From positions 1-6,849 of the forward strand of contig JAKACF010000164.1 in assembly GCA_021821585.1 (NCBI GenBank): a stretch of 6,849 nt of DNA, given 5' to 3'. This DNA is from Actinomycetes bacterium (GTDB taxonomy: Bacteria > Actinomycetota > Acidimicrobiia > Acidimicrobiales > Bog-793). The stretch's first letter is position 1; each line of letters starts with the position of its first letter. A program made the position numbers and the translations under genes. The notes beneath the pieces are model-generated. The model saw only the letters and a list, made by a program, of their open reading frames with translations, was not told the DNA's origin and made no database searches. Positions 1 to 6,416 of this stretch are shown piece after piece.

Positions 1-894
1 CTGCTTGAGGGCCTCGAGGTCGTAGCCGCCCTCGAGGAAGGCGATCCGTCGTCCCGCCGGCGCCAGGGCGGCGGTGCGCGTGGTGAGGTCGGCGAAGTCC
101 CCGGCGGACAGACCGAGGTCGGTGAGCGGGTCGGCGCGGTGGGCGTCGAAGCCGGCGGAGATGAGGACCCAGTCCGGCTGGTGCGCCTCGGCGGCCGGCG
201 TCACCACCTCGTCGAAGGCGAGCCGGTAGACCTCGCCGGTGGATCCCCCCGGCATCGGGATGTTGACGGTCGTTCCCGCCCCCGGGCCGGCGCCGGTCTC
301 CTTGGCGGAGCCCGTGCCCGGGTAGAAGGGGTACTGGTGGAGCGAGACGTAGCAGACCTCGGCGCTCTCGTAGAAGATCGCCTGCGTCCCGTTGCCGTGG
401 TGGGCGTCCCAGTCGACGATGAGCACCCGCTCGCCCTCCGCCGCCAGCGCCGCGGCCGTCACGGCGACGTTGTTGAACAGGCAGAACCCCATCGCCCGGC
501 CGGCGAGTGCGTGGTGGCCCGGCGGACGGACGGCGAGGAAGGCGGCGTCGGCCTCGCCCGCGCGCAGGCGCTCGGCCGCCTCGAGGCCGGCGCCGGCGCC
601 GCGGAGCGCCGCCTCGAAGGAGGCGGGCACCGCCACGGTGTCCGGGTCGAGGTGGCCCCCGCCGCTCCGGCAGAACTCGCGGAGAGTGTCGACGTAGCCG
701 GCGTCGTGCACCCGTTCGAGCTCGTGGGAGAGCGCCTCCCTCGGCGAGAAGGAGACGACGTCGTCGGCCACCTCCGCCCCGGCGATGCCGGCGAGCACCG
801 CCGTCAGTCGCGCTTCGCGCTCGGGATGCCAGGTCCCGGTGTCGTGTTCGAAGAAGGCGTCATGGCGACCGACGAGGACCGTCACGAACGCCAC
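1..894 (-). CDS. Histone deacetylase / AcuC-family deacetylase (C-terminus cut by window edge)
   Basis: A zinc-dependent deacetylase of the arginase/deacetylase fold. The family removes acetyl groups from acetyl-lysine, acetyl-polyamines or acetoin-pathway proteins in the cytoplasm. I translated the minus strand from GTG at 894: 298 codons run to the left edge without a stop, so only the last few dozen residues should be missing. Visible motifs are HPER near residue 23, RPPGHHA (123-129) with the His127/His128 catalytic pair, GFCLFNN (136-142), DWDAHHGNGTQ (161-171), LHQYPFYPGTGSA (185-197), SAGFDAHRADPL (246-257) and EGGYDL (288-293). Zinc ligands are Asp163, His165 and Asp250; Tyr291 is the transition-state tyrosine. 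The spacing matches active family members. The sequence looks like the bacterial class II-like group; the true substrate cannot be told. GTG 894 was chosen because it gives the usual short lead to the first strand; GTG 885 is an alternative. Upstream there is only a weak purine run. It is divergent from the envelope operon and probably unrelated in function. Confidence 0.93.
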   Translation of the reverse strand, partial: MAFVTVLVGRHDAFFEHDTGTWHPEREARLTAVLAGIAGAEVADDVVSFSPREALSHELERVHDAGYVDTLREFCRSGGGHLDPDTVAVPASFEAALRGAGAGLEAAERLRAGEADAAFLAVRPPGHHALAGRAMGFCLFNNVAVTAAALAAEGERVLIVDWDAHHGNGTQAIFYESAEVCYVSLHQYPFYPGTGSAKETGAGPGAGTTVNIPMPGGSTGEVYRLAFDEVVTPAAEAHQPDWVLISAGFDAHRADPLTDLGLSAGDFADLTTRTAALAPAGRRIAFLEGGYDLEALKQ

Positions 895-929
895 GGTAGC
901 CCTGAGTAGGCTTCCGTTGATCCCCGAAC
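895..929. promoter_or_regulatory. Short divergent intergenic region with a possible promoter for the DUF6049-murJ operon
   Basis: Only 35 bases lie between the GTG of the deacetylase and the first ATG of the plus-strand operon, so both promoters must sit here or reach into the neighbouring coding sequence. On the plus strand TAGGCT at 907-912 fits the actinobacterial TAnnnT -10 pattern and would place the transcription start near 919, about 11 bases before ATG 930. I see no convincing -35 box. On the minus strand TACTCA at 908-903 is a poor -10 candidate eight bases before the GTG. No terminator, operator palindrome or riboswitch is visible. Confidence 0.35.
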
Positions 930-3206
930 ATGCGGGGACCGATCATGCCGCGCCTCTTCCCGTCTCCGAGCCGATCGACACGAGCGTCGGACCCCCGCCG
1001 CCGCGCCTGGCGAGCCGGCCGCGCCGCGCTCGCGGCAGGGGTCGGACTGCTCGCCGCCGCCCTGCCGGCGGTCACCGCCCCGGCGCCCGCCACGGCGGCC
1101 AGCACCGTCCCGAACTCGGTCGCCCTCGTCAGCCAGACCCCCTGGGTGCGCACGACGAGCGGCATGCACCTCGAGCTCGCCATCCGCTCCGACCTCCCCC
1201 GGTCGGACCTCGGCGTCCAGGTCACCTTGTGGTCCCAGGCCACCCAGCGGGGCTACTTCGAGCAGACCTTGAGCGGGGACACGACCGACTTCTCGCCCCT
1301 GTCGACGCCGCCGGTCATGCCGCTCACGACCAAGCACATGATGCAGCCGAACGGCGACGCCTCGATCTTCCTTCCCATCGCCCCCCCGGCCGTGCCGGGT
1401 AAGGCGGTGAAGCCGCCGACGAACGGCGCCGTCCTCGACTTCCCCTGCGCAGCGACCTGCACCGGCGTCTACCCGCTGCAGGTCTCGCTCGAGGACCTGC
1501 GCACCTACACGCCGCTCGACAGCTTCATGACCTACCTGATCCTCGCCCCGAACACGGCCGCCTCGCCGCTGCGCTTCTCCTGGACCCTGCCCGTCGGGTC
1601 GACGCCGGCCACCACGCCGTCCGGCGCCAGCGCCGCCCCGGTGGCGGCGGAGAGGGAGCTCGAGCAGCTCGACTCGGTGCTCTCGGCCAACCCCGGCGCC
1701 TCGGTCTCGATCGCCCTGTTCCCCCAGCTCACCGAGGCCCTTCGCCAGGAGGCGACCGCCCGGGCCCCGTCCAAGGCCACCCAGCACGCCTCGCAGCAGT
1801 CACAAGCCGAGACGAAGAAGCAGACCGCCGCCGCCAAGACGGCGCTGGCCGCCGTCGGCGCCCTCGGCACGATGCCGAACGTCGAGATCGAGCAGGAGAC
1901 CTACACGCCGGTCGACCTCGCCTCGATGGCGGGGAGCGGCCTCGGCGCCGAGGTGAGCCGGCAGCTGGCGGCCGGCCGCCAGGCGCTCGGCTCGCTCGGG
2001 ATCGACGTGCGCGGGCGACCGCTGGCGGCCACCGAGCCCATGGGGAACCGGGCCCTGGCGCTCCTGACGCACCTCGGGGTGACGCACGTCCTCGTGCCGA
2101 GCTCGAGCGTGACGGCGATCCCGCCGACCTGGGACTACCCCGTCTGGGCGCCGTTCAAGGTGAGGGGCACGCCTGCTGAGGTCGATGCCTCCGACTACTT
2201 CCTCGAACAGCACCTCGCGTCCTCGTCCGACCCCGTGCTGCGGGCGAACCAGCTGCTCGCCGACCTCGCCCTCCTGTACTTCGTCGAGCAGCCCCCCGGG
2301 AACCGCGGCGTGACCCTGCTGTCGCCGCCCGGCTGGCACCCGAGCTCGCAGTTCCTCTCCACCGTGCTGAGCGGGCTCGCCTCGAGCCCCATCGTGCGCT
2401 CTGACACGCTGTCTCAGTTCTTCAGCGCCGTGCAGCCCGGCTCGGACGAGATCCCGGCCGGCATGACCACCTCGCCGCTGCTCTACCGGGGACTCACCGC
2501 CGGCCACATCCCGGCGACCGATGCCATCTCGCGCCATGCCCTCGCGGTCGCGAGGCGCCGGCTGTCGGCGCTCACCGACCTCGTGCCGAAGGGCGGCCGG
2601 CTCGTCGAGCGCTACGGGAACCTCGTCCTTCTCGGCGAGACGGCCGGGCTCGCGCAGACGACGCGGGCCGCCTACTTCGCCGCCCCCACCCGCAAGCTCG
2701 CCTCCGAGGCGACGCGTGTCACGCTCCCCCACGACCGGACGATCACCATCACCTCGCTCAGCGCCCGGATCCCAATCTCGGTGTCCTCGCGCGCCACGGT
2801 CCCGCTCGCGGTCAACCTCGAGCTCTCGAGCTGTCCGTTCCACCTGACGGCACAGGTCTGCCGTGGCGGCGGGCTCACCTTCCGCCGCCACGTCTTCGGG
2901 CTCCTCCTCCAGCCGGGCAACCGGACGATCGAGGTGCACGTGGCGACCCGGGCGGCCGGCGACTTCTCCCTCTACCTGCAGCTCACCACGCCGTCGGGCG
3001 GCTTCGCCCTGGCATCGAGCAGGGTGACGGTGCGCTCGACCGCCATCTCAGCCGTGGCGGTGGCCCTCACGCTGGCGGCGGCCGCCTTCCTCGTCATCTG
3101 GTGGACGCGGTCCGCCCTCCGGCGACGGCGCCGAGGCCGCCACGCCAAGGGAACGACGGGAACCGAGCCGTCCGCCGGGGCCCCGGCCACGACCTCCCCG
3201 TCATGA
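930..3206 (+). CDS. DUF6049-like secreted, membrane-anchored protein encoded before MurJ
   Basis: A 758-residue envelope protein of unknown function. Residues 1-31 are rich in arginine and are followed by a hydrophobic stretch (about 32-50) and an Ala-Pro-Ala-Thr-Ala-Ala region around 52-57, which together look like a Sec signal peptide. The bulk (about 58-703) should lie outside the membrane. One transmembrane helix (about 704-725) precedes RRRRRGR (731-737) and a short cytoplasmic Ser/Thr/Pro-rich tail. Parts resemble what I recall of actinobacterial DUF6049 proteins such as mycobacterial Rv3909: CTGVYPLQV (177-185), ETYTPVDLASMAGSGLGAEV (322-341), and TITSLSARIPISVSS (606-620) leading into a beta-rich domain. 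Residues 272-310 are Ala/Gln/Lys-rich and may form a helix. Cys173/Cys177 and Cys635/Cys644 could form disulphides. No enzyme motif is clear. ATG 930 has no ribosome binding site; ATG 945, with GGGGA upstream, is an equally good start. The stop overlaps the murJ start (ATGA), so the two are probably translated together. Assignment rests on motif recall plus gene order. Confidence 0.8.
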   Translation: MRGPIMPRLFPSPSRSTRASDPRRRAWRAGRAALAAGVGLLAAALPAVTAPAPATAASTVPNSVALVSQTPWVRTTSGMHLELAIRSDLPRSDLGVQVTLWSQATQRGYFEQTLSGDTTDFSPLSTPPVMPLTTKHMMQPNGDASIFLPIAPPAVPGKAVKPPTNGAVLDFPCAATCTGVYPLQVSLEDLRTYTPLDSFMTYLILAPNTAASPLRFSWTLPVGSTPATTPSGASAAPVAAERELEQLDSVLSANPGASVSIALFPQLTEALRQEATARAPSKATQHASQQSQAETKKQTAAAKTALAAVGALGTMPNVEIEQETYTPVDLASMAGSGLGAEVSRQLAAGRQALGSLGIDVRGRPLAATEPMGNRALALLTHLGVTHVLVPSSSVTAIPPTWDYPVWAPFKVRGTPAEVDASDYFLEQHLASSSDPVLRANQLLADLALLYFVEQPPGNRGVTLLSPPGWHPSSQFLSTVLSGLASSPIVRSDTLSQFFSAVQPGSDEIPAGMTTSPLLYRGLTAGHIPATDAISRHALAVARRRLSALTDLVPKGGRLVERYGNLVLLGETAGLAQTTRAAYFAAPTRKLASEATRVTLPHDRTITITSLSARIPISVSSRATVPLAVNLELSSCPFHLTAQVCRGGGLTFRRHVFGLLLQPGNRTIEVHVATRAAGDFSLYLQLTTPSGGFALASSRVTVRSTAISAVAVALTLAAAAFLVIWWTRSALRRRRRGRHAKGTTGTEPSAGAPATTSPS

Positions 3207-5077
3207 CCGGTCGCGGCAAGAGGTACCAGGGGCCCCGTCCCTCCCGGAGGAGCTTCACCCTGCGCGAGCACGCCGCGATCGACGGCCTCGCCCGGTCCGA
3301 CAACCGCCAGGCCAGGTCACCCGAGCGCGAGCGCGACGCCCGGGCGGTGCCGGCCTACGTCCGCTTCGAGGGCGCAAGCCGGGAGCCCCTCCTCGGCATA
3401 GGCGGCGAGTCCGAGGCGATCGGCACCGCGTCCGGGACCGCGGCGGTACCCGTCTCGCCACCCGACCAGACCGAGCGGTCGATCGGGCGGGCCACCGCCA
3501 TCATGATGGGCGGCACGCTGCTGTCGAGGGCGACCGGCCTGCTGCGGCTCCTCGTCGCCGCCTACGCGCTCGGCATCGGACCGTTGTCGGACGCCTTCAA
3601 CCTGGCGAACAACACCCCCAACATCATCCACGACCTCGTCCTCGGCGGCATCCTCGAGGCGACGTTCGTCCCGCTGTTCGTCGACCGCATCACCCGCCGG
3701 TCGCAGCGGGAGGCGAGCGGGTCCATCTCGGCAGTGGTGACGCTCGCCGCCGTCGTCCTCGTCGCCGCCACCGCCCTGTTCTTCGTGGCGGCCCCGCTCG
3801 TCATCGATCTCTACTCGTTCGGCACCCACGACGCCCACATCGCCGCCGAACGCGCCGTGGCCACCGACCTGCTCCGTCTCTTCGCCGTCCAGCTGCTCGC
3901 CTACGGCGCCATCTCGCTCATGACGGCCCTGTTGAACGCGGTCCGCAGCTTCACGCTGCCCGCCTACGTGCCCGCCCTCAACAACCTCGTGGCGATCGCC
4001 GTCCTCTTCGAGTTCGCCTCGCTCGAGCGGCACCCGACGCTCGGGAGCGTCGCCCAGCACCACTCGCTCCTGCTCCTGCTCGGGCTCGGCACGACCGCCG
4101 GCGTCATCCTCCAGGCGGTCGCCCTCATCCCGAGCACCAAACGGGCCGGCCTCGGGCTGCACCTCCGATGGGCGCCTCGCGACGACGCGGTGCGCGAGAT
4201 CGTCTCGCTCTCTGGCTGGACCCTCGGCTTCGTCATCGCCAACCAGATCGCCCTGTTCGTGAGCCTCGCGCTGGCCGTCCACATCGACCCGACCGGCGGA
4301 GCGGTGACCGCCTACACCTACGCCTTCATCTTCTTCCAGCTCCCCTTCGGCATGGTCGCCGTCTCCGTGATGAACGCCGTCACCCCCGAGCTCGCTGAGC
4401 GGTGGTCGGTCGGCGACACCGAGAACATGGCGTACCACTTCGGGCTCGGGCTGAGGAGGATGCTGGCAGGGATCCTGCCGGCGACCGCCGGCTACCTCGT
4501 GCTTGCCGGGCCGATCATGGAACTGCTCCTGCTGCACGGTGCCGCCCATCGGTCGGGAGTGCACCTCACCGGCTCCCTCCTCGCGCTGCTGGCGCTCGGC
4601 CTCCCCGGCTACTGCACCTATCTGCTCGCGATCAGGGCCCTGCAGGCGACGCGTGACACCCGCTCGGCCTTCTTCCTCTACGTGCTCGAGAACGGGCTGA
4701 ACATCATCCTGTTGTTCGTCCTCACCCCCTCGAGCGTCCTCGGGCCGCAGGGTCTCGCCCTGTCGATCTCCATCGCCTACTCGGTCTCCGCGGTCGCCGC
4801 CCTCGTTGTCGCGAGGAGGAAGATGGGGAGCCTCGGCGGGCGGGTCGTCGGGCGCTATGTCGGCCGAGCCCTGCTGCTCTCGTTCGTGATGGGCATCTGC
4901 GTGGCCCTCGTGGCAGCGGCGATCGGCTCGACTGGCGGCATCGGCTTGTTCGTGCGGGTGGTCGTGGCGGTCCTCGTCGGCCTCGTCGTCTACGGAGGCG
5001 GCGCATCGCTCGCCGGCCTGGCCTCGGGCTGGCAGACTGCGGGCGGGCGGCGGGACGCCGCCGGAAAGGGAGCGTGA
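3203..5077 (+). CDS. murJ: Lipid II flippase MurJ (MviN family)
   Basis: A MOP-superfamily transporter that moves the peptidoglycan precursor lipid II from the inner to the outer face of the cytoplasmic membrane. The protein has 624 residues. Residues 1-92 form a polar, arginine-rich cytoplasmic extension, followed by about 14 hydrophobic helices (roughly 95-607) and a short tail. Family signatures are SRATGLLR (108-115), LSDAFNLANNTPNII (128-142), LGGILEATFVPLF (147-159), FFQLPFGMVAVSVMNAVTPEL (377-397) and the LPGYCTYLLAIRALQATRDT region (468-487). Arg109, Arg115 and Asp130 match E. coli Arg18, Arg24 and Asp39. By hand alignment, E. coli Arg52, Arg270 and Glu273 are His143, Ile376 and Gln379 here. 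The start is placed at ATG 3203, which overlaps the upstream stop as ATGA; the frame stays open upstream to an ATG at 3101, but that would overlap the previous gene by about 100 bases. There is no Shine-Dalgarno sequence, as expected for translational coupling. Unlike mycobacterial MviN, there is no C-terminal pseudokinase or extracellular domain. Confidence 0.95.
   Translation: MTGRGKRYQGPRPSRRSFTLREHAAIDGLARSDNRQARSPERERDARAVPAYVRFEGASREPLLGIGGESEAIGTASGTAAVPVSPPDQTERSIGRATAIMMGGTLLSRATGLLRLLVAAYALGIGPLSDAFNLANNTPNIIHDLVLGGILEATFVPLFVDRITRRSQREASGSISAVVTLAAVVLVAATALFFVAAPLVIDLYSFGTHDAHIAAERAVATDLLRLFAVQLLAYGAISLMTALLNAVRSFTLPAYVPALNNLVAIAVLFEFASLERHPTLGSVAQHHSLLLLLGLGTTAGVILQAVALIPSTKRAGLGLHLRWAPRDDAVREIVSLSGWTLGFVIANQIALFVSLALAVHIDPTGGAVTAYTYAFIFFQLPFGMVAVSVMNAVTPELAERWSVGDTENMAYHFGLGLRRMLAGILPATAGYLVLAGPIMELLLLHGAAHRSGVHLTGSLLALLALGLPGYCTYLLAIRALQATRDTRSAFFLYVLENGLNIILLFVLTPSSVLGPQGLALSISIAYSVSAVAALVVARRKMGSLGGRVVGRYVGRALLLSFVMGICVALVAAAIGSTGGIGLFVRVVVAVLVGLVVYGGGASLAGLASGWQTAGGRRDAAGKGA
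5065..5072 (+). promoter_or_regulatory. Ribosome binding site of the degV gene
   Basis: AAAGGGAG lies at the very end of murJ, four bases before ATG 5077 and directly next to the competing GTG at 5074. The spacing favours ATG 5077, which gives the usual DegV N-terminus, over GTG 5074. Confidence 0.6.
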
Positions 5078-5913
5078 TGGCAGGCATCCGGCTCGTCACC
5101 GACAGCGCGGCGGACCTCGACCCGGCCGACATGGCGGCGCGCCACGTCGCCATCGTTCACCTCGACGTCCGCCTCGGCTCCATCGGGCCCGAGACGACGA
5201 GGACGTGGGCGCCGGAGGAGTTCTGGAACCAGTGCGCCAAGACCGACGTCCTGCCAGAGACCTCGGCGCCGGCGCCGGGCGACTTCAAGACGGCCTTCGA
5301 GGCGGCCGAGGCGGACGGGGCGGACGGGGTCGTCTGCGTGACGCTGTCCTCCAAGCTGTCGGCCACCTACCAGGCGGCAGCTGCCGCCGCCGAGTCGATG
5401 GAGGGCTTCAAGGTCGTCGTCATCGACTCCCTGTCGGTGACGATGGGCGAGGGCATGGGCGTCCTCGCCGGCCTCGAGGCGGCCGAGGCCGGCGGCTCGA
5501 TCGAGGAGGTGGAGCTGGCGGTCCGGGACGCCCTTGGCAAGACGCGGGTCTACGGCACCTTCGACACCCTCGACAACCTCCGCAAGGGGGGGCGCATCGG
5601 CGGCGCCCAGGCCTTCTTCGGGTCGCTGCTCTCCATCAAGCCGGTCATCGAGATCCGCGACGGCCTCGTCGAAGGCGAGTCCAAGCAGCGCACGAGGCGG
5701 CGCTCGCTCGAGTACCTGGCCGGGAAGGTCCGCGAGGCGGGACCGCTCGAGCGGCTGGCGATCATGCACGCCGCCGCCGACGACGTCGACGTCCTCGTCG
5801 GCATGGTGTCCGGTTCCTTCGACCCGGACCGGATCCTCGTCACCTACATCGGTCCGGTGATCGGCACGCACTCGGGCCCCGGCGCCATCGGCGTCTGCTA
5901 CCAGGTCCGATGA
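5077..5913 (+). CDS. DegV family fatty-acid-binding protein (FakB-like)
   Basis: A 278-residue cytoplasmic protein, the normal length for the DegV family. Members bind one long-chain fatty acid; those studied as FakB present it to the kinase FakA, which makes acyl-phosphate for lipid synthesis. The N-terminal domain starts with IRLVTDSAADL (4-14), carries TSAPAPGDF (62-70; the family more often has TSQPSP) and LSSKLSATYQAA (90-101), and then VIDSLSVTMGEGMG (115-128). The C-terminal domain has the strongly conserved TLDNLRKGGRIGG (164-176), LLSIKPVIEIRDG (184-196), the basic run KQRTRRR (203-209) and GPVIGTHSGPGAIGV (259-273). Thr62/Ser63 and His265 are likely to lie at the fatty acid head-group site. 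ATG 5077 overlaps the murJ stop as TGATG; GTG 5074 would add one residue. Being coupled to murJ suggests a link between lipid supply and wall export, but this is inference. No fakA gene is in the window, so FakB function is unproven. Confidence 0.95.
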   Translation: MAGIRLVTDSAADLDPADMAARHVAIVHLDVRLGSIGPETTRTWAPEEFWNQCAKTDVLPETSAPAPGDFKTAFEAAEADGADGVVCVTLSSKLSATYQAAAAAAESMEGFKVVVIDSLSVTMGEGMGVLAGLEAAEAGGSIEEVELAVRDALGKTRVYGTFDTLDNLRKGGRIGGAQAFFGSLLSIKPVIEIRDGLVEGESKQRTRRRSLEYLAGKVREAGPLERLAIMHAAADDVDVLVGMVSGSFDPDRILVTYIGPVIGTHSGPGAIGVCYQVR

Positions 5914-5960
5914 ACGCCGGAGGCGGCGGTCGGCGCAGGCGACACCACTAACCTGCCCCC
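5914..5960 (+). promoter_or_regulatory. Intergenic leaderless-type promoter (-10 box TAACCT at 5949-5954)
   Basis: This 47-base gap is the longest plus-strand gap in the operon region. TAACCT at 5949-5954 matches the TAnnnT -10 consensus and ends six bases before ATG 5961, so transcription would begin at or next to the start codon. The bases just before the ATG are C-rich with no Shine-Dalgarno sequence, which fits a leaderless mRNA. I see no clear -35 box. A GC-rich stretch after the degV stop gives only four-base stems with no T-run, so no terminator is called. Confidence 0.5.
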
Positions 5961-6392
5961 ATGCCTCCCGAGAGCGCAGCCGAACCGAGCGAGGGCGTCA
6001 GCCGCGGCGAGCTGGGTGCGTCGTCTCTGCCGCCGACGGCTCCGACCGAGCCAGGGGGGACGGCGTCGCCGGCAGCCGTGCCGCCCCCGAGCGTGACCAT
6101 CGGGGGCGACTGGCCGGCCCAGGTGACCCACAAGGTGGAGGACGTCGTCTCGCTGATCCGGGACAAGACCGTCGACCCCGTCGTGAAGGGTGTCCGCTAC
6201 CTCATCTTCGGGCTGCTGGCGGCCTTCCTCGGGATCACCATGGGCGTGCTGTTCGCCATCTTCTCGATCCGGGTGCTCGTCACCGAGGTACCGGTCTTCC
6301 ACACGCGGGTGTGGGCGGCCTATCTCGTCGTCGCAGGAATCTTCGCGGCGGCGGGACTGTTCTTCTCGCGGAAGCGTCATTCGCGCTCCTGA
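5961..6392 (+). CDS. Small two-helix membrane protein of unknown function upstream of trxB
   Basis: A 143-residue protein that I cannot assign to a characterised family. Residues 1-48 are low-complexity and rich in Ala, Pro, Ser, Thr and Glu, probably disordered. Residues 50-78 (from DWPAQVTHKVEDVV) could form an amphipathic helix lying on the membrane. Two hydrophobic helices follow at about 80-104 and 117-135, joined by a short loop, and the chain ends in the basic tail SRKRHSRS. The shape (soluble helix, helical hairpin, basic end) resembles the actinobacterial proteins often labelled phage holin family; similar genes sit before trxB in Acidimicrobiia as far as I recall. There is no lysin or other phage gene here, so a lytic role is unlikely. 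The start ATG 5961 is supported by the -10 box placed for leaderless transcription. trxB begins 24 bases after its stop, so the two are probably cotranscribed. Confidence 0.8.
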   Translation: MPPESAAEPSEGVSRGELGASSLPPTAPTEPGGTASPAAVPPPSVTIGGDWPAQVTHKVEDVVSLIRDKTVDPVVKGVRYLIFGLLAAFLGITMGVLFAIFSIRVLVTEVPVFHTRVWAAYLVVAGIFAAAGLFFSRKRHSRS

Positions 6393-6407
6393 TCCTCGCG
6401 TGGAAAT

Positions 6408-6411
6408 GAGG
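6408..6411 (+). promoter_or_regulatory. Ribosome binding site of trxB
   Basis: GAGG within an A/G-rich stretch lies five bases before ATG 6417. It supports that start over the in-frame GTG at 6414, and shows that trxB is translated from a leadered message continuing from the gene before it. Confidence 0.6.
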
Positions 6412-6416
6412 CAGTG

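Noticed and set aside
139..909. 256-codon plus-strand open frame over the deacetylase gene
   Set aside because: It lies antisense to a frame with every catalytic motif of the deacetylase family. Its translation is an Arg/Gly/Val/Asp-rich composition typical of GC-rich antisense frames.
2817..2830. Two CTCGAG hexamers close together, possible operator palindrome
   Set aside because: They lie inside the DUF6049-like coding region and reflect common Leu-Glu and Ser codons; CTCGAG recurs throughout the window.
1800..2939. 379-codon minus-strand open frame opposite the DUF6049-like gene
   Set aside because: It is a shadow of a GC-rich coding strand: Arg/Gly/Glu/Asp-rich, no recognisable motif, no promoter or ribosome binding site. 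The same holds for the minus-strand frame at 882-1787.
3101..3202. Upstream ATG at 3101 as the murJ start
   Set aside because: It would overlap the anchor helix and tail of the previous gene by about 100 bases and add 34 residues without family similarity. The ATGA overlap at 3203 is the more typical arrangement.
3317..4564. 415-codon minus-strand open frame opposite murJ
   Set aside because: Its composition is dominated by Gly, Arg, Glu, Asp and His, the antisense of hydrophobic membrane-helix codons. The plus strand clearly encodes MurJ.
5311..5328. Two tandem copies of GCGGACGGG inside degV
   Set aside because: They encode Ala-Asp-Gly repeats between family motifs and are likely to be chance in a GC-rich gene; two nine-base copies do not make a functional repeat.
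4990..5871. 293-codon minus-strand frame and 248-codon plus-strand frame (5205-5951) over degV
   Set aside because: Both overlap a frame with complete DegV signatures and show low-complexity Arg/Gly/Asp-rich translations.
5914..5940. GC-rich stretch after degV as an intrinsic terminator
   Set aside because: Only four-base stems can be drawn (for example CGCC/GGCG) and no T-run follows.
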